DNA of 64,000 bases from Shinella fusca (lineage in GTDB: Bacteria > Pseudomonadota > Alphaproteobacteria > Rhizobiales > Rhizobiaceae), in NCBI RefSeq assembly GCF_014203155.1, contig NZ_JACHIK010000004.1, positions 124,001-188,000 of the forward strand. Direction: 5' to 3'. Position numbers and translations under genes: made by a program. The notes beneath the pieces are model-generated. The model ran no database searches, was not told where the DNA came from, and saw nothing but the letters and a program-made list of their open reading frames with translations. Below, one piece after another: positions 1 to 8,403 of the stretch (position 1 is its first letter; every line of letters begins with the position of its first letter).

Positions 1-2
1 GC

Positions 3-197
3 GAGGCGAGCCACGGCACGTCGGAATTCTACCGCGCCCGCGCCGCCATCACGCAGCGCCTCATCGAGCGGCACGGCTTCACCATCGTCGCGGTGGAGGC
101 AGACTGGCCGGATGCCGCCGCCGTCGACCGCTTCGTGCATGGCGGAACGATGGAAGGGCGGGAGCCGCCCTTTCGGCGCTTTCCAGCCTGGATGTGG
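3..197 (+). pseudogene. Erythromycin esterase family fragment, cut at both ends
   Basis: The frame opening at base 3 reads [15 protein letters not shown] and then [16 protein letters not shown] and FRRFPAWMW. These are the N-terminal motifs of the erythromycin esterase / succinoglycan-biosynthesis-like hydrolase family, including its conserved GEASHGT segment. The 5' end lies outside the window. After the WMW motif around base 197 the family pattern stops. None of the three forward frames continues with the expected RNxEV-type segment, and the reading frame stays open only because it runs antisense to genes on the other strand. The family is normally about 400 residues or more, so most of the protein is missing. 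I read this as a decayed remnant whose 3' part was replaced by the small-gene block that follows. A sequencing frameshift is unlikely to explain it, because the alternative frames also carry no homologous continuation. Confidence 0.65.
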
Positions 198-251
198 GGG
201 AGAACGGCCGGGACAGGTGCCGGACACGTTCCCGTTCGGGCTTTGAGCCCG

Positions 252-428
252 TTACCGCACATGCCGGGCAGGATCGTCGTTCTCGTCCGGATTGGGGGTC
301 GGGTCCTCGTCGGGCAGGCGGTCGGGCTCCGGCTCCTTGATCGGCGGAACCGGCTTGTCGATGGGCGGCAGGTCCGGCACCGGGTTCGGGCCGGGCTGCG
401 GATTGGGATCGTTCGGAATGATGGCCAT
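252..428 (-). CDS. Small proline- and acid-rich protein, 58 aa
   Basis: A short frame reads [20 protein letters not shown] and continues through repeated Pro-Asp/Glu/Asn steps to a VR C-terminus. About a third of the residues are proline, with many Asp and Glu. There is no signal peptide, membrane segment or cysteine. A GGAG lies a few bases upstream of the ATG (GGAGATCACC), and the start is 9 nt past the stop of the BON gene, so the two are probably cotranscribed. A 6-bp hairpin (237-251) sits immediately after the stop codon. I do not recognise the family. The strong RBS, the tight spacing and the biased but coherent composition argue that it is real. It is likely a disordered protein; its role is unknown. 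Confidence 0.5.
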   Translation of the reverse strand: MAIIPNDPNPQPGPNPVPDLPPIDKPVPPIKEPEPDRLPDEDPTPNPDENDDPARHVR

Positions 429-437
429 GGTGATCTC

Positions 438-932
438 CTACTCGTCTGCGTCGCGCGGCAGGTGGCTATCGACGCCGCGGGCAAGCAGCCCCTCCGCCTT
501 GAGGCCGCGCAGGCCCTTCACCCCGCGCAGAAGCGCGATGAGATGGCGCCGGTCCTCCTCGCCGTCGACCGAGCCGTCCAGTTCGACGACGCCGTCGCGT
601 ATGGTGATCTCCAGCAGGGCGAGATCGACGCGGGGATCGTTCTCGAGCGCCTGCGTGATGCGCTCCTCCAGGTCGTCGTCCGCGATGACGTCCTCGCTGC
701 CGTCGAAAAAGGGCAGCGGCGCGCCGTCGACGTCGCGCAGCTCGGGGTCCGCGGTCACCTCGACGCCCTTGTTGTCGCGCACGTCGAAATTGGCGCCGGG
801 CGCACCATAGGAGGCATTCTCACCTGCCTTGCGGTCGCCGTCGCTGTCCGAATAGGGCCAGCCGTCGCGGGTGTCGCGCTCCTCGTAGTCGCGAAAATCC
901 TCTTCGCGGGAGCCTTGCTTGCGGTCGTTCAT
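438..932 (-). CDS. BON-domain protein
   Basis: 164 residues from the ATG that has GGAG 6 nt upstream; an in-frame start 28 codons earlier lacks this support. Residues 1-80 are highly charged and probably disordered. Residues about 87-146 form a BON domain ([11 protein letters not shown]..., [28 protein letters not shown]), the alpha-beta fold found in OsmY and in many rhizobial stress proteins, associated with phospholipid or membrane interaction. There is no evident signal peptide, unlike periplasmic OsmY, so a cytoplasmic or peripheral location is inferred. It is divergent from the DUF2188 gene and followed closely by the small Pro-rich gene. A general-stress role is likely from the family, but nothing in the sequence gives a specific partner. 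Confidence 0.8.
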   Translation of the reverse strand: MNDRKQGSREEDFRDYEERDTRDGWPYSDSDGDRKAGENASYGAPGANFDVRDNKGVEVTADPELRDVDGAPLPFFDGSEDVIADDDLEERITQALENDPRVDLALLEITIRDGVVELDGSVDGEEDRRHLIALLRGVKGLRGLKAEGLLARGVDSHLPRDADE

Positions 933-1066
933 CGCCTTCTCCACTTCGTCGCTCGTGCCTTTGGCTGTGTGGATCGAACCGATCAGGGCGGCCATTGTTC
1001 CACCGCCCGGAACCATTCGCCGCGCGGCCAGTTGCCCCTCCAGCGAAACCGGACAAGGAGCATCCC

Positions 1067-1336
1067 ATGCCGATCACCTATCATGTCGTGCCGCACGAGG
1101 ACGGATGGGCCTATCGGCTGGAGGACGTCTTTTCCGAAACCTTCCCGAACCATGCCGACGCGCTCGCCGCCGCCCGCATCGCCGCCGAGCGCCACGAGCA
1201 GACCGACGAGGACCGCTTCATCTCCTATCAGGCGGAGGACGGAAAATGGCACAACGAGGTGGCCGCGGGACGCGACCGGCCGGAAACGGAAATCAGCGAT
1301 TGCGCAAAGACGGCAGGCGACGATCCCGCCGCATGA
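1067..1336 (+). CDS. DUF2188-like small protein
   Basis: 89 residues starting [20 protein letters not shown], with AAGGAG 7 nt before the ATG. The HVVPHEDGW opening followed by an Ala-rich helix ([17 protein letters not shown]) matches the DUF2188 pattern, a small domain of unknown function common in rhizobia. The C-terminal quarter is polar and looks disordered. There is no signal peptide or membrane segment. It is divergent from the BON gene, with about 130 bp between the two starts, and lies tail to tail with udgX (3 nt apart). The neighbours suggest a set of small stress-related genes, but no function can be assigned. Confidence 0.75.
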   Translation: MPITYHVVPHEDGWAYRLEDVFSETFPNHADALAAARIAAERHEQTDEDRFISYQAEDGKWHNEVAAGRDRPETEISDCAKTAGDDPAA

Positions 1337-1339
1337 TCC

Positions 1340-1978
1340 TCAGCCTTCGAGGTAGGGCTTGATCTTCCGCAGCTCCGCCACGAAACGCCCCCTTTCCTGC
1401 TCGGCATCGGGGCGGCCGCGCGTGCGCAGGAGCGCGGAGGGATGGACGGTGATCAGCGTCGGTATACCGCTTTCCGTCTCGACGATGCGGCCCCGGTCGG
1501 CGGTGACGGCATGGCGCTTTCCGAGAAGGGCGAAGGTCGCCGTCGCGCCGAGGGCGACGAGGAGTGCCGGCTTCAGCCGCGCGATCTCCCCGCCCAGCCA
1601 CCAGGCGCATTGCCGGACCTCGCCGGTGTTCGGCCGTTCGTGGATGCGCCGCTTGCCGAACCGCTTGAACTTGAAATGCTTGACCGCATTGGTGAGGTAG
1701 CAGTCCGCCCGGTCGATGCCGGCCTCTTCGAGGCAGCCGTCGAGGAAGCGGCCCGCCGGCCCCACGAAGGGATGGCCGAGCTGGTCCTCCCGGTCGCCCG
1801 GCTGCTCGCCGACCAGCAAGACCCTCGCGCGCGTCGCGCCTTCCCCGAAGACGACCTGCGTCGCCTCGCGGTAGAGGTCGCAGCGGCGGCACTCCGCCGC
1901 CGCCGCATGCATGGTTTCGAGATCGTCCTGCGCATGCTCCTGAAAGGCCGGCGCGGGGGCGTTCACCTTCTTCAGCAT
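1340..1978 (-). CDS. udgX: UdgX-type uracil-DNA glycosylase superfamily protein
   Basis: 212 residues of the family-4 uracil-DNA glycosylase fold. Motif I is [20 protein letters not shown] (residues 58-77) and motif III is TVHPSALLR. The diagnostic feature is the inserted loop GKRRIHERP with His113. In Mycobacterium UdgX the equivalent KRRIH histidine attacks the abasic sugar and leaves the protein covalently fixed to DNA after uracil excision, so this protein is expected to act as a suicide uracil-DNA cross-linker rather than a turnover enzyme. Cys30, Cys33 and Cys124 are candidate iron-sulfur ligands. The third cysteine of canonical family-4 enzymes is replaced in the K-H-F-K context (His101), as is usual for UdgX. 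GGGA precedes the start. It is separated by 69 nt from the upstream YciF gene on the same strand. Confidence 0.88.
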   Translation of the reverse strand: MLKKVNAPAPAFQEHAQDDLETMHAAAAECRRCDLYREATQVVFGEGATRARVLLVGEQPGDREDQLGHPFVGPAGRFLDGCLEEAGIDRADCYLTNAVKHFKFKRFGKRRIHERPNTGEVRQCAWWLGGEIARLKPALLVALGATATFALLGKRHAVTADRGRIVETESGIPTLITVHPSALLRTRGRPDAEQERGRFVAELRKIKPYLEG

Positions 1979-2047
1979 CGTCTTGGGTCCCGGGTCGCGA
2001 TGGCCTTGGGCGGAAGGCGGCCGGGATGGCCGCCGTTCCGTGCGGCG

Positions 2048-2548
2048 TCAGGCCGCCTTCTTCGCCTTCGGATTGGCGGCCGTCTCGGCGAGCTTCGTCA
2101 GCTTCTTGTCGGTTGCCGCCTCCTCGTCGAGATTGGCCTGAAGAAGCGGAACCGCCTTGTCGAGGCCGATCTGACGGGCCCAGGCGATCAGCGTGCCGTA
2201 GCGGGCGATCTCGTAATGCTCCACGGCCTGCGCGGAGGAGATGAGGCCGGCATCGAGCGCCGCCGTGCCCTTGAACTCGTCCATGATCTCCTCGGCTTCG
2301 GCGATGATGCCCTGGATGGCTTCGCAGGTCTTGCCCCGGGCATTCTTGCCAAGGAGCTCGAAGACCTCTTCGAGGCGCTCGATCTGGCCCTGCGTTTCGT
2401 CGCGATGGTGGAGGAAGCCCTGCTTGCCCTCTTCCGACTGCGCTGCCCGCGCCATCTTCGGCAGGGCCTTCAGGATCTGCTTTTCGGCGAAGTAGATGTC
2501 CTTGAGCGTATCGAGGAACAGGTCGTCCAGTGTCTTCTCGGTTGCCAT
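2048..2548 (-). CDS. DUF892/YciF ferritin-like protein
   Basis: 166 residues from the ATG with GGAG 7 nt upstream. The opening TLDDLFLDTLKDIYFAEKQI and the HHRDETQGQIERLEEVF segment are typical of the YciE/YciF (DUF892) family, four-helix-bundle proteins with ferritin-like Glu/His positions. Candidate metal ligands include Glu22, Glu51, Glu110, His111 and Glu113. The C-terminus is Lys/Ala-rich. Members are induced by osmotic, desiccation or general stress in enterobacteria and rhizobia, but no enzymatic activity is firmly established. It is divergent from the ABC exporter and upstream of udgX on the same strand, so shared stress regulation is plausible. No promoter was identified with confidence. 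Confidence 0.85.
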   Translation of the reverse strand: MATEKTLDDLFLDTLKDIYFAEKQILKALPKMARAAQSEEGKQGFLHHRDETQGQIERLEEVFELLGKNARGKTCEAIQGIIAEAEEIMDEFKGTAALDAGLISSAQAVEHYEIARYGTLIAWARQIGLDKAVPLLQANLDEEAATDKKLTKLAETAANPKAKKAA

Positions 2549-2722
2549 TGATATCTCCATGGGTTGAGGGAACGGATACCAATCGCAAGGCCGGCCGAAT
2601 GTTCCGTGACGCGGAGACTTTCCCGCCGCGGCACGCGGTAAACCGCCCTGCCACACTCATAAAATCGTGGCCGGGGCAAAAAACCTGCGGCGCGGCCGGC
2701 AAAGACAGGGTAATCGAGCGTC

Positions 2723-4540
2723 ATGACTCAAGGACCGATACCGAAAGCCCGCATGCCGATGCGTGACCTCCTGAAGCGCTTTGCATTCTACTACCGCCCG
2801 CATCGCGCCCTCTTCGCGCTGGATTTCTCCTCCGCCGTCGCCGCCGGCCTGCTGGAGCTCGCCTTCCCCGTCGCCGTCACGCTCTTCATCGACCGGCTGC
2901 TTCCGACCGGCCGGCTCGACCTCATCGCGCTCGCCGCCGTCGGCCTCTTCCTCATCTACCTCCTCAATGCGGGCCTCCAGGTCATCGTCACCTATTGGGG
3001 CCACATGCTCGGCATCCGCATCGAGGCCGAGATGCGCCGCAAGGCCTTCGACCACCTGCAGAAGCTCTCCTTCGGTTTCTTCGACAACCAGAAGACCGGC
3101 CATCTCGTCGCAAGGCTGACGAAGGACCTCGAAGAGATCGGCGAGGTCGCCCATCACGGGCCGGAGGACCTCTTCATCGCCATCATGACGCTGGTCGGCG
3201 CCTTCTTCCTCATGCTCTGGGTGCACGGGCCGCTGGCGCTGATCACCGCCGTCATCGTGCCGCTGACGGCCTTCGTCACCACCCATTACGGCGCGCGCAT
3301 GACCTCGACCTGGCACGCGATCTACGGCCGCGTCGCCGATTTCAACGCCCGCATCGAGGAGAATGTCGGCGGCATCCGCGTCGTGCAGGCTTTCGCCAAC
3401 GAGGACCACGAGCGCCGGCTCTTCGCCGAGAGCAACCGCAACTATCTCACCACCAAGCTCGAGGCCTACAAGGTGATGGCCGCGTCCGCCTCGCTCTCCT
3501 ATCTCTCCATGCGCTTCGTGCAGGTGGTGGTGATGCTGGCGGGTGCGTGGTTCGTCACGCGCGGCGAGCTCTCTGCCGGCGGCTTCGTCGGCTTCCTCCT
3601 CCTCGTCAACGTGTTCTTCCGGCCGATCGACAAGATCAACTCGATCATCGAGACCTATCCGAAGGGCATTGCCGGCTTCACGCGCTATACGCAGTTCCTC
3701 GATACCGAGCCGGACATCATGGACCGGGCGGGGGCGAAGGACGTCGCGCGGCTTGCGGGCGATATCGAATACCGCGGCGTCGGTTTCGGCTATGGCGGCG
3801 GAAGGGCGGTCTTTGCCGGGCTCGACCTTGCGGTGAAGGCGGGCGAGACGGTCGCCTTCGTCGGCCCGTCGGGCGCCGGCAAGACGACGATCTGTTCGCT
3901 GCTGCCGCGCTTCTACGAGGTGGCTTGCGGCGCGATCACCATCGACGGCATCGACATCCGCGACATGACGCTGAAATCGCTGCGCTCCAATATCGGCATC
4001 GTGCAGCAGGATGTCTTCCTCTTCGCCGGCACGGTCCGCGAGAACATCGCCTACGGCCGGCTCGGGGCGGGCGAGGCGGAGGTCCGGGACGCGGCCCGCA
4101 GGGCGCGGCTCGACGACGTGATCGCCAGCCTGCCGGACGGTCTCGACACGGTCATCGGCGAGCGCGGCGTGAAGCTCTCCGGCGGGCAGAAGCAGCGCCT
4201 CGCCATTGCCCGCATCTTCCTGAAGAACCCGCCGATCCTCATCCTCGACGAGGCGACGTCGGCGCTCGACACCGAGACGGAACGGGCGATCCAGCAATCG
4301 CTCGCCGAGCTTTCCGAGGGCCGCACGACGCTCGTCATCGCCCACCGCCTCGCCACCATCGCGAATGCCGACCGCATCCTCGTCGTCGACGAGGGCCGCA
4401 TCGTCGAAAGCGGCACCCATGCCGAGCTCATCGCGCGCAAGGACGGACGGTACAGGAACCTTCAGGCGGCGCAGACGGAGAGCGGAAAAACGCCGCCCGC
4501 GGCAAAGGTGGCCTGCCCGGCGGACGGCGAGCCCTCCTGA
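2723..4540 (+). CDS. ABC exporter half-transporter (fused membrane and ATPase domains)
   Basis: 605 residues. An N-terminal type-I exporter transmembrane domain (about residues 20-320, six predicted helices) is fused to a nucleotide-binding domain with Walker A GPSGAGKTT, Q-loop VQQDVFLFAGTVREN, signature LSGGQKQRLAIAR, Walker B ILILDEATSALD and switch AHRLATI. All catalytic elements are intact, so an active homodimer or heterodimer is expected in the inner membrane. The architecture is that of MsbA/multidrug-type exporters; the substrate cannot be read from the sequence. It stands alone, with no partner half-transporter beside it, and converges with the diguanylate-cyclase-like gene (6 nt between stops). 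The start is uncertain: ATGs lie at residues 1, 11 and 13 and no strong RBS decides among them. Confidence 0.85.
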   Translation: MTQGPIPKARMPMRDLLKRFAFYYRPHRALFALDFSSAVAAGLLELAFPVAVTLFIDRLLPTGRLDLIALAAVGLFLIYLLNAGLQVIVTYWGHMLGIRIEAEMRRKAFDHLQKLSFGFFDNQKTGHLVARLTKDLEEIGEVAHHGPEDLFIAIMTLVGAFFLMLWVHGPLALITAVIVPLTAFVTTHYGARMTSTWHAIYGRVADFNARIEENVGGIRVVQAFANEDHERRLFAESNRNYLTTKLEAYKVMAASASLSYLSMRFVQVVVMLAGAWFVTRGELSAGGFVGFLLLVNVFFRPIDKINSIIETYPKGIAGFTRYTQFLDTEPDIMDRAGAKDVARLAGDIEYRGVGFGYGGGRAVFAGLDLAVKAGETVAFVGPSGAGKTTICSLLPRFYEVACGAITIDGIDIRDMTLKSLRSNIGIVQQDVFLFAGTVRENIAYGRLGAGEAEVRDAARRARLDDVIASLPDGLDTVIGERGVKLSGGQKQRLAIARIFLKNPPILILDEATSALDTETERAIQQSLAELSEGRTTLVIAHRLATIANADRILVVDEGRIVESGTHAELIARKDGRYRNLQAAQTESGKTPPAAKVACPADGEPS

Positions 4541-4546
4541 GGCGCC

Positions 4547-5875
4547 TTACCCGCGATCGAAGATGACGCGGTTGCGGCCGGCCGCCTTGGCGGAATAAAG
4601 GGCGTGGTCGGCACGCGAGATGCCCGAACTGACGCTCTCGCCCGGCGCGCAGATCGCGGCCCCCATGCTGGTCGAGACCGGCAGGCACGTCTTGGCGACG
4701 AGGAAGGGCTGCGCACAGACCGCAAGCCGGATCTCCTCGGCGACCGCAAGAACGTCCGTCATGCCCTCCGGCCGGGCGAGAACGATGGCGAACTCCTCGC
4801 CGCCCATGCGCCCGAAGCAATCCTCCGCCTGGAGCACGGCGTTGCAACGCCGTGTGAACTCGACGAGGACCAGGTCCCCGACGCCGTGGCCGTACTTGTC
4901 GTTGATGGTCTTGAAGTGGTCGATATCCAGCATGAGGAAGGCGACCGGCCGGCCCTTCCCGTGGCGGCGGTCGGCCTCCTCGAAGAAGCGGCGCCGGTTC
5001 ATCGCCCCCGTCAGCGGATCGGTGTCCGCCAGCACTTTCAGCTCCCGGGCATAGGCCCGTTCGCGCGTGACGTCGATATAGAGGTTGACGTTGAAATTGC
5101 CGATCGTGCGGTGGCGGAACTGGATCGTCCGCCGCTCGCCGCGCGCCGTCGCCACGTCGAGGTCGAACGGCGTCATCTCGCGGTTCTCGGCGCGCGCGGC
5201 GGCAATCGACGTGTACCATTGCGAGCGTGCGAAGGCGCGGTAGTCGGGATCCGGATAGGCAAGCCGCCACCAGTCGTCGATATTGGCGATATCGTCCTGC
5301 GAATAGCCGAACATGTCCTTGAAGGTCGAATTCGCGAACTGGATCTGGTCGTCGGCGCTGGCGATCTCGAAGCCGAAGGGCAGCCAGTTGAGCAGGGAAA
5401 GGACGTTCTCCTGCCAGCCCGCCAGCGTGACGGAGCCTTGCGGCGGGGCATCCATGAAGGTCAGCAGCCGCAGGGTCTCGCCCTCGACGACGATCTTGGT
5501 CGCCTGCACCATGAGGACGCGCTCCTGCCCCTGCACGACGGCGCGGATGAGGAAGGGCTCTCCCGGCACGCCGACGGGCGCGACACTCCAGATCTGGCCC
5601 AGCATGAGCGTCGCCTCGGGGCCGACGAGGCCCTCGACCGGATGATCGCGGAAGGCTTCTAGGCCGATGCCGAAGAGGATCGCCGCGTTGCGGTTCGCAT
5701 AGCGCACCGTCAGCACGGTCTTCTCCACCAGCACCATCGGAGCGCCGATGCAGTTCATCCAGAAATCGAGTTCCTGCCAGGAACGGCCCGAAGCCGGCTC
5801 CCCGCATGCCGCATCGTTCGATGCATCGCCAATCGAAGCTGCGATTTCAGGCTTCTTCATGCGTTCGACACTCAC
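4547..5875 (-). CDS. PAS-GGDEF diguanylate cyclase, I-site lost
   Basis: 442 residues. The N-terminal half has two PAS-like regions (about 35-145 and 155-270; the second has GFEIASADDQIQFAN and FGYSQDDI). The C-terminal GGDEF domain starts at LKVLADTDPLTGAMNRRRFF and carries the active-site motif GGEEF (358-362), a functional variant. The allosteric RxxD motif five residues upstream is QAED here (Gln349), so product inhibition by c-di-GMP at this site is not expected. There is no membrane segment, so a cytoplasmic enzyme sensing a ligand or redox state is inferred. The first start is a GTG; an ATG follows five codons later, and neither has a strong RBS. It lies tail to tail with the ABC exporter. 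Confidence 0.85.
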   Translation of the reverse strand: MSVERMKKPEIAASIGDASNDAACGEPASGRSWQELDFWMNCIGAPMVLVEKTVLTVRYANRNAAILFGIGLEAFRDHPVEGLVGPEATLMLGQIWSVAPVGVPGEPFLIRAVVQGQERVLMVQATKIVVEGETLRLLTFMDAPPQGSVTLAGWQENVLSLLNWLPFGFEIASADDQIQFANSTFKDMFGYSQDDIANIDDWWRLAYPDPDYRAFARSQWYTSIAAARAENREMTPFDLDVATARGERRTIQFRHRTIGNFNVNLYIDVTRERAYARELKVLADTDPLTGAMNRRRFFEEADRRHGKGRPVAFLMLDIDHFKTINDKYGHGVGDLVLVEFTRRCNAVLQAEDCFGRMGGEEFAIVLARPEGMTDVLAVAEEIRLAVCAQPFLVAKTCLPVSTSMGAAICAPGESVSSGISRADHALYSAKAAGRNRVIFDRG

Positions 5876-6211
5876 AACGGACCGGCGCGACGCTTCACGC
5901 CTCGCGCGAGACTAGGGTGTCGGCGTAAGGATTTGGTTTACTCGATAAAGCGTGAACGGCGGCAGCGGCTTGCTCCTTCGGAAACCCCGCGAAAGCATTC
6001 CATTTTCCGTGCAACAGGAAACGGTAAATAGAATTTTTTTCCGTAAGTGTGGACATTACGGCATCGCCATGCCATAAGGTGTCCAAATTGCGACGCGCTA
6101 TCTTTTTTGCGAAACCCTTTCGCATGCGCGTCTTTCATCCCGCTGATTGCTTCATCGGCTCAAGGCAGACAAAGGAGAGCGCCCCGCTTGCGGAGCCGGG
6201 CCCAGGACAAT
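5876..6211 (+). other. Intergenic region between GGDEF gene and proV
   Basis: About 336 bp, more AT-rich than the flanking genes, with a run of T residues near 6030-6038 and another before a small 6-bp hairpin at 6109-6123. Open frames here are short, lack ribosome binding sites and have incoherent composition. It should contain the divergent promoters of the cyclase gene and the proVWX operon, but I could not identify either with confidence. Confidence 0.5.
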
Positions 6212-7444
6212 ATGGCATTTTCAACTGAGAGCGGCCTTCCGGCAGACGACCGGCCGGTCAAGATCAGTATCAGGAACGTTTTCAAGGTTTTCGGCGAGCG
6301 CCCGGAAAAGGCGCTCGCCCTTCTCGAAGCCGGCAGGACCAAGGCGGAGATCCACGCCGCGACGGGCTGCACCATCGGCGTCAACGACGCCAGCTTCGAT
6401 ATCCGCGCCGGCGAGATCTTCGTCATCATGGGGCTTTCGGGTTCCGGAAAATCCACCATGCTGCGCCTCGTCAACCGGCTGATCGAGCCCACCTCCGGGG
6501 CGATCGAGATCGACGGGCGGGACGTCGCGCGCATGCCGCGCAGCGAACTGATCGCGCTGCGCCGCCGCGACATCAGCATGGTCTTCCAGTCCTTCGCGCT
6601 GTTGCCCAACCGCACCGTCATCGACAATGCCGCCTTCGGGCTGGAGGTCGCCGGCGTCGGTGAGGCCGAGCGCAGGGAGCGCGCCCGCGCCGCGCTGCGC
6701 GCCGTCGGGCTCGACGGATACGACGACAGCCGCACGGACCAGCTTTCCGGCGGCATGAAGCAGCGCGTCGGCCTTGCCCGGGCGCTTGCCGGCGAGCCTT
6801 CGATCCTGCTGATGGACGAGGCCTTTTCCGCGCTCGACCCGCTCATCCGCACGGAGATGCAGGACGAGCTTGTCCGCCTCCAGGCCGAGCACAGCCGCAC
6901 CATCGTCTTCGTCAGCCACGACCTCGACGAGGCCATGCGCATCGGCGACCGCATCTGCATCATGCAGAACGGCGAGGTGGTGCAGGTGGGCACGCCCGAC
7001 GAGATCGTGCTGAAGCCGGCCAACGACTATGTGCGGTCCTTCTTCCGCAATGTCGATGTCTCGCAGGTCTTCCGCGCCGGCGACGTCGCCCGCAAGACGC
7101 AGGTGACGATCATCGAGCGGCAGGGCGTTTCCGCCGCCGCGGCACTGGAGCGCATGGAGCACTACGACCGCGAGGTCGCCATCATCCTCGGCCGTGACAA
7201 GACCTATCACGGCATGGTCAGCCGGTCCTCGCTGATCGAGACCGCCCGCGACGGGGCGAGCGATCCCTACCGCCGCGCCTTCCTGCCGGACATCGAGCCG
7301 ATCCCCGCTGCCGAGAGCCTTTCCAACGTACTCGGCAGGGTCGCCGCCAGCGCCTTTCCGGTGCCGGTCGTCGACGAGGCGAACCGCTACCTCGGCTCCA
7401 TCAGCAAGTCCGCGCTTCTCGAAACGCTCGACCGCACCGCCTGA
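6212..7444 (+). CDS. proV: Glycine betaine/proline ABC importer, ATPase ProV
   Basis: 410 residues from the ATG with AGGA 5 nt upstream. The longer in-frame extension reads through the intergenic region and is unlikely. Walker A GLSGSGKST (74-82), Q-loop VFQSFALLPNRTV, signature LSGGMKQRVGLARA and Walker B ILLMDEAFSALD are all present. The region KALALLEAGRTKAEIHAATG before Walker A and the long C-terminal CBS-like tail (about 275-405) are characteristic of ProV/OpuAA, where the CBS pair senses ionic strength. First gene of proV-proW-proX (spacings 24 and 50 nt). With the adjoining ectoine locus it fits an osmolyte-uptake role; choline or a related quaternary amine are alternative substrates. 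Confidence 0.92.
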   Translation: MAFSTESGLPADDRPVKISIRNVFKVFGERPEKALALLEAGRTKAEIHAATGCTIGVNDASFDIRAGEIFVIMGLSGSGKSTMLRLVNRLIEPTSGAIEIDGRDVARMPRSELIALRRRDISMVFQSFALLPNRTVIDNAAFGLEVAGVGEAERRERARAALRAVGLDGYDDSRTDQLSGGMKQRVGLARALAGEPSILLMDEAFSALDPLIRTEMQDELVRLQAEHSRTIVFVSHDLDEAMRIGDRICIMQNGEVVQVGTPDEIVLKPANDYVRSFFRNVDVSQVFRAGDVARKTQVTIIERQGVSAAAALERMEHYDREVAIILGRDKTYHGMVSRSSLIETARDGASDPYRRAFLPDIEPIPAAESLSNVLGRVAASAFPVPVVDEANRYLGSISKSALLETLDRTA

Positions 7445-7468
7445 CCGCGCCCCTTCGGAGACAATCCC

Positions 7469-8353
7469 ATGACTTTCGATATCGGTGACGGCGTCGACAG
7501 CGCCGTCAACTACATCCTCGACAATTTCGCCCCGCTGCTCGATTTCATCGCCGCCGCCATCGGCGCGGTGACGAACAGCATCCAGGCGCTGCTGCTGGCC
7601 GCGCCCATGCCGCTCGGCCTTGCCGTCTTCATGCTGCTGTCGCTCTGGCGCGTCGGCTTCGGCTTTGCCGTCTTCACCGCCCTCTCGCTCTGGCTGGTCG
7701 ACCATATGGGCCTGTGGCCCGCCATGATGGAGACGCTGTCGCTGGTCATCGCCTCGACGCTCGTTGCCATGCTGATCGGCCTGCCGCTCGGCATCGCCAT
7801 GGCGCGCAGCAACCGGGTCGCCGCCGTCGTGCGGCCCGTGCTCGACCTCATGCAGACCATGCCGGCCTTCGTCTACCTCATCCCGGCGGCAATGTTCTTC
7901 GGCCTCGGCGCCGTGCCCGGCACCATCGCGACGGTCATCTTCTCGATGCCGCCCGTCGTGCGTCTCACCAATCTCGGCATCCGCCAGGTGCATGTGGAAT
8001 TCATCGAGGCCGGCAACGCCTTCGGCTGCACGGCCTCGCAACTGCTCTTCAAGGTGCAGCTTCCCAATGCGCTGCCCTCCATCATGGCCGGCATCAACCA
8101 GACGATCATGCTGTCGCTCTCCATGGTGGTCATCGCCTCGATGATCGGCGCGGGCGGCATCGGCAACACGGTGCTGACCGGCATCCAGCGCCTCGACGTC
8201 GGCACCGGCTTCGAGGGCGGCATCGCCGTCGTCATCCTCGCGGTGATCCTCGACCGGATCACCCAGAGCCTCGGGAAGGAGCGCGCCAGCTTCTGGCGCG
8301 GCCTTTTCCGCCGACAGGCAGACCAGCAGGTGGCCTCCACCGCTGCGGCCTGA
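7469..8353 (+). CDS. proW: Glycine betaine/proline ABC importer, permease ProW
   Basis: 294 residues with an N-terminal amphipathic stretch and about six membrane helices of the binding-protein-dependent permease fold. The coupling EAA-type motif is EAGNAFGCTASQLLFKVQLP, followed by NALPSIMAGINQTIMLSLSM, the standard ProW/OpuAB C-terminal pattern. It sits in the inner membrane and pairs with ProV. A GGAG (TCGGAGACAATCCC) lies about 9 nt before the start, 24 nt after proV. It is followed by proX. No anomaly was seen. Confidence 0.92.
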   Translation: MTFDIGDGVDSAVNYILDNFAPLLDFIAAAIGAVTNSIQALLLAAPMPLGLAVFMLLSLWRVGFGFAVFTALSLWLVDHMGLWPAMMETLSLVIASTLVAMLIGLPLGIAMARSNRVAAVVRPVLDLMQTMPAFVYLIPAAMFFGLGAVPGTIATVIFSMPPVVRLTNLGIRQVHVEFIEAGNAFGCTASQLLFKVQLPNALPSIMAGINQTIMLSLSMVVIASMIGAGGIGNTVLTGIQRLDVGTGFEGGIAVVILAVILDRITQSLGKERASFWRGLFRRQADQQVASTAAA

Positions 8354-8403
8354 AAAGGGCGGCCCCGCGCCGCCACATGCGAACCTTCCAAAAAGGAGCA
8401 AAG

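Noticed and set aside
198-1355. Long forward frame continuing the esterase fragment for about 385 codons
   Set aside because: It runs antisense to the BON and Pro-rich genes, has no family similarity after base 197, and its composition is that of a GC-rich shadow frame.
2657-4420. 587-codon minus-strand frame opposite the ABC exporter
   Set aside because: Acidic, low-complexity DE/R-rich translation typical of the antisense of GC-rich genes; the plus-strand ABC protein has all catalytic motifs.
5895-6125. 76-codon minus-strand frame in the cyclase-proV gap
   Set aside because: No ribosome binding site, no family pattern, and AT-rich intergenic composition.
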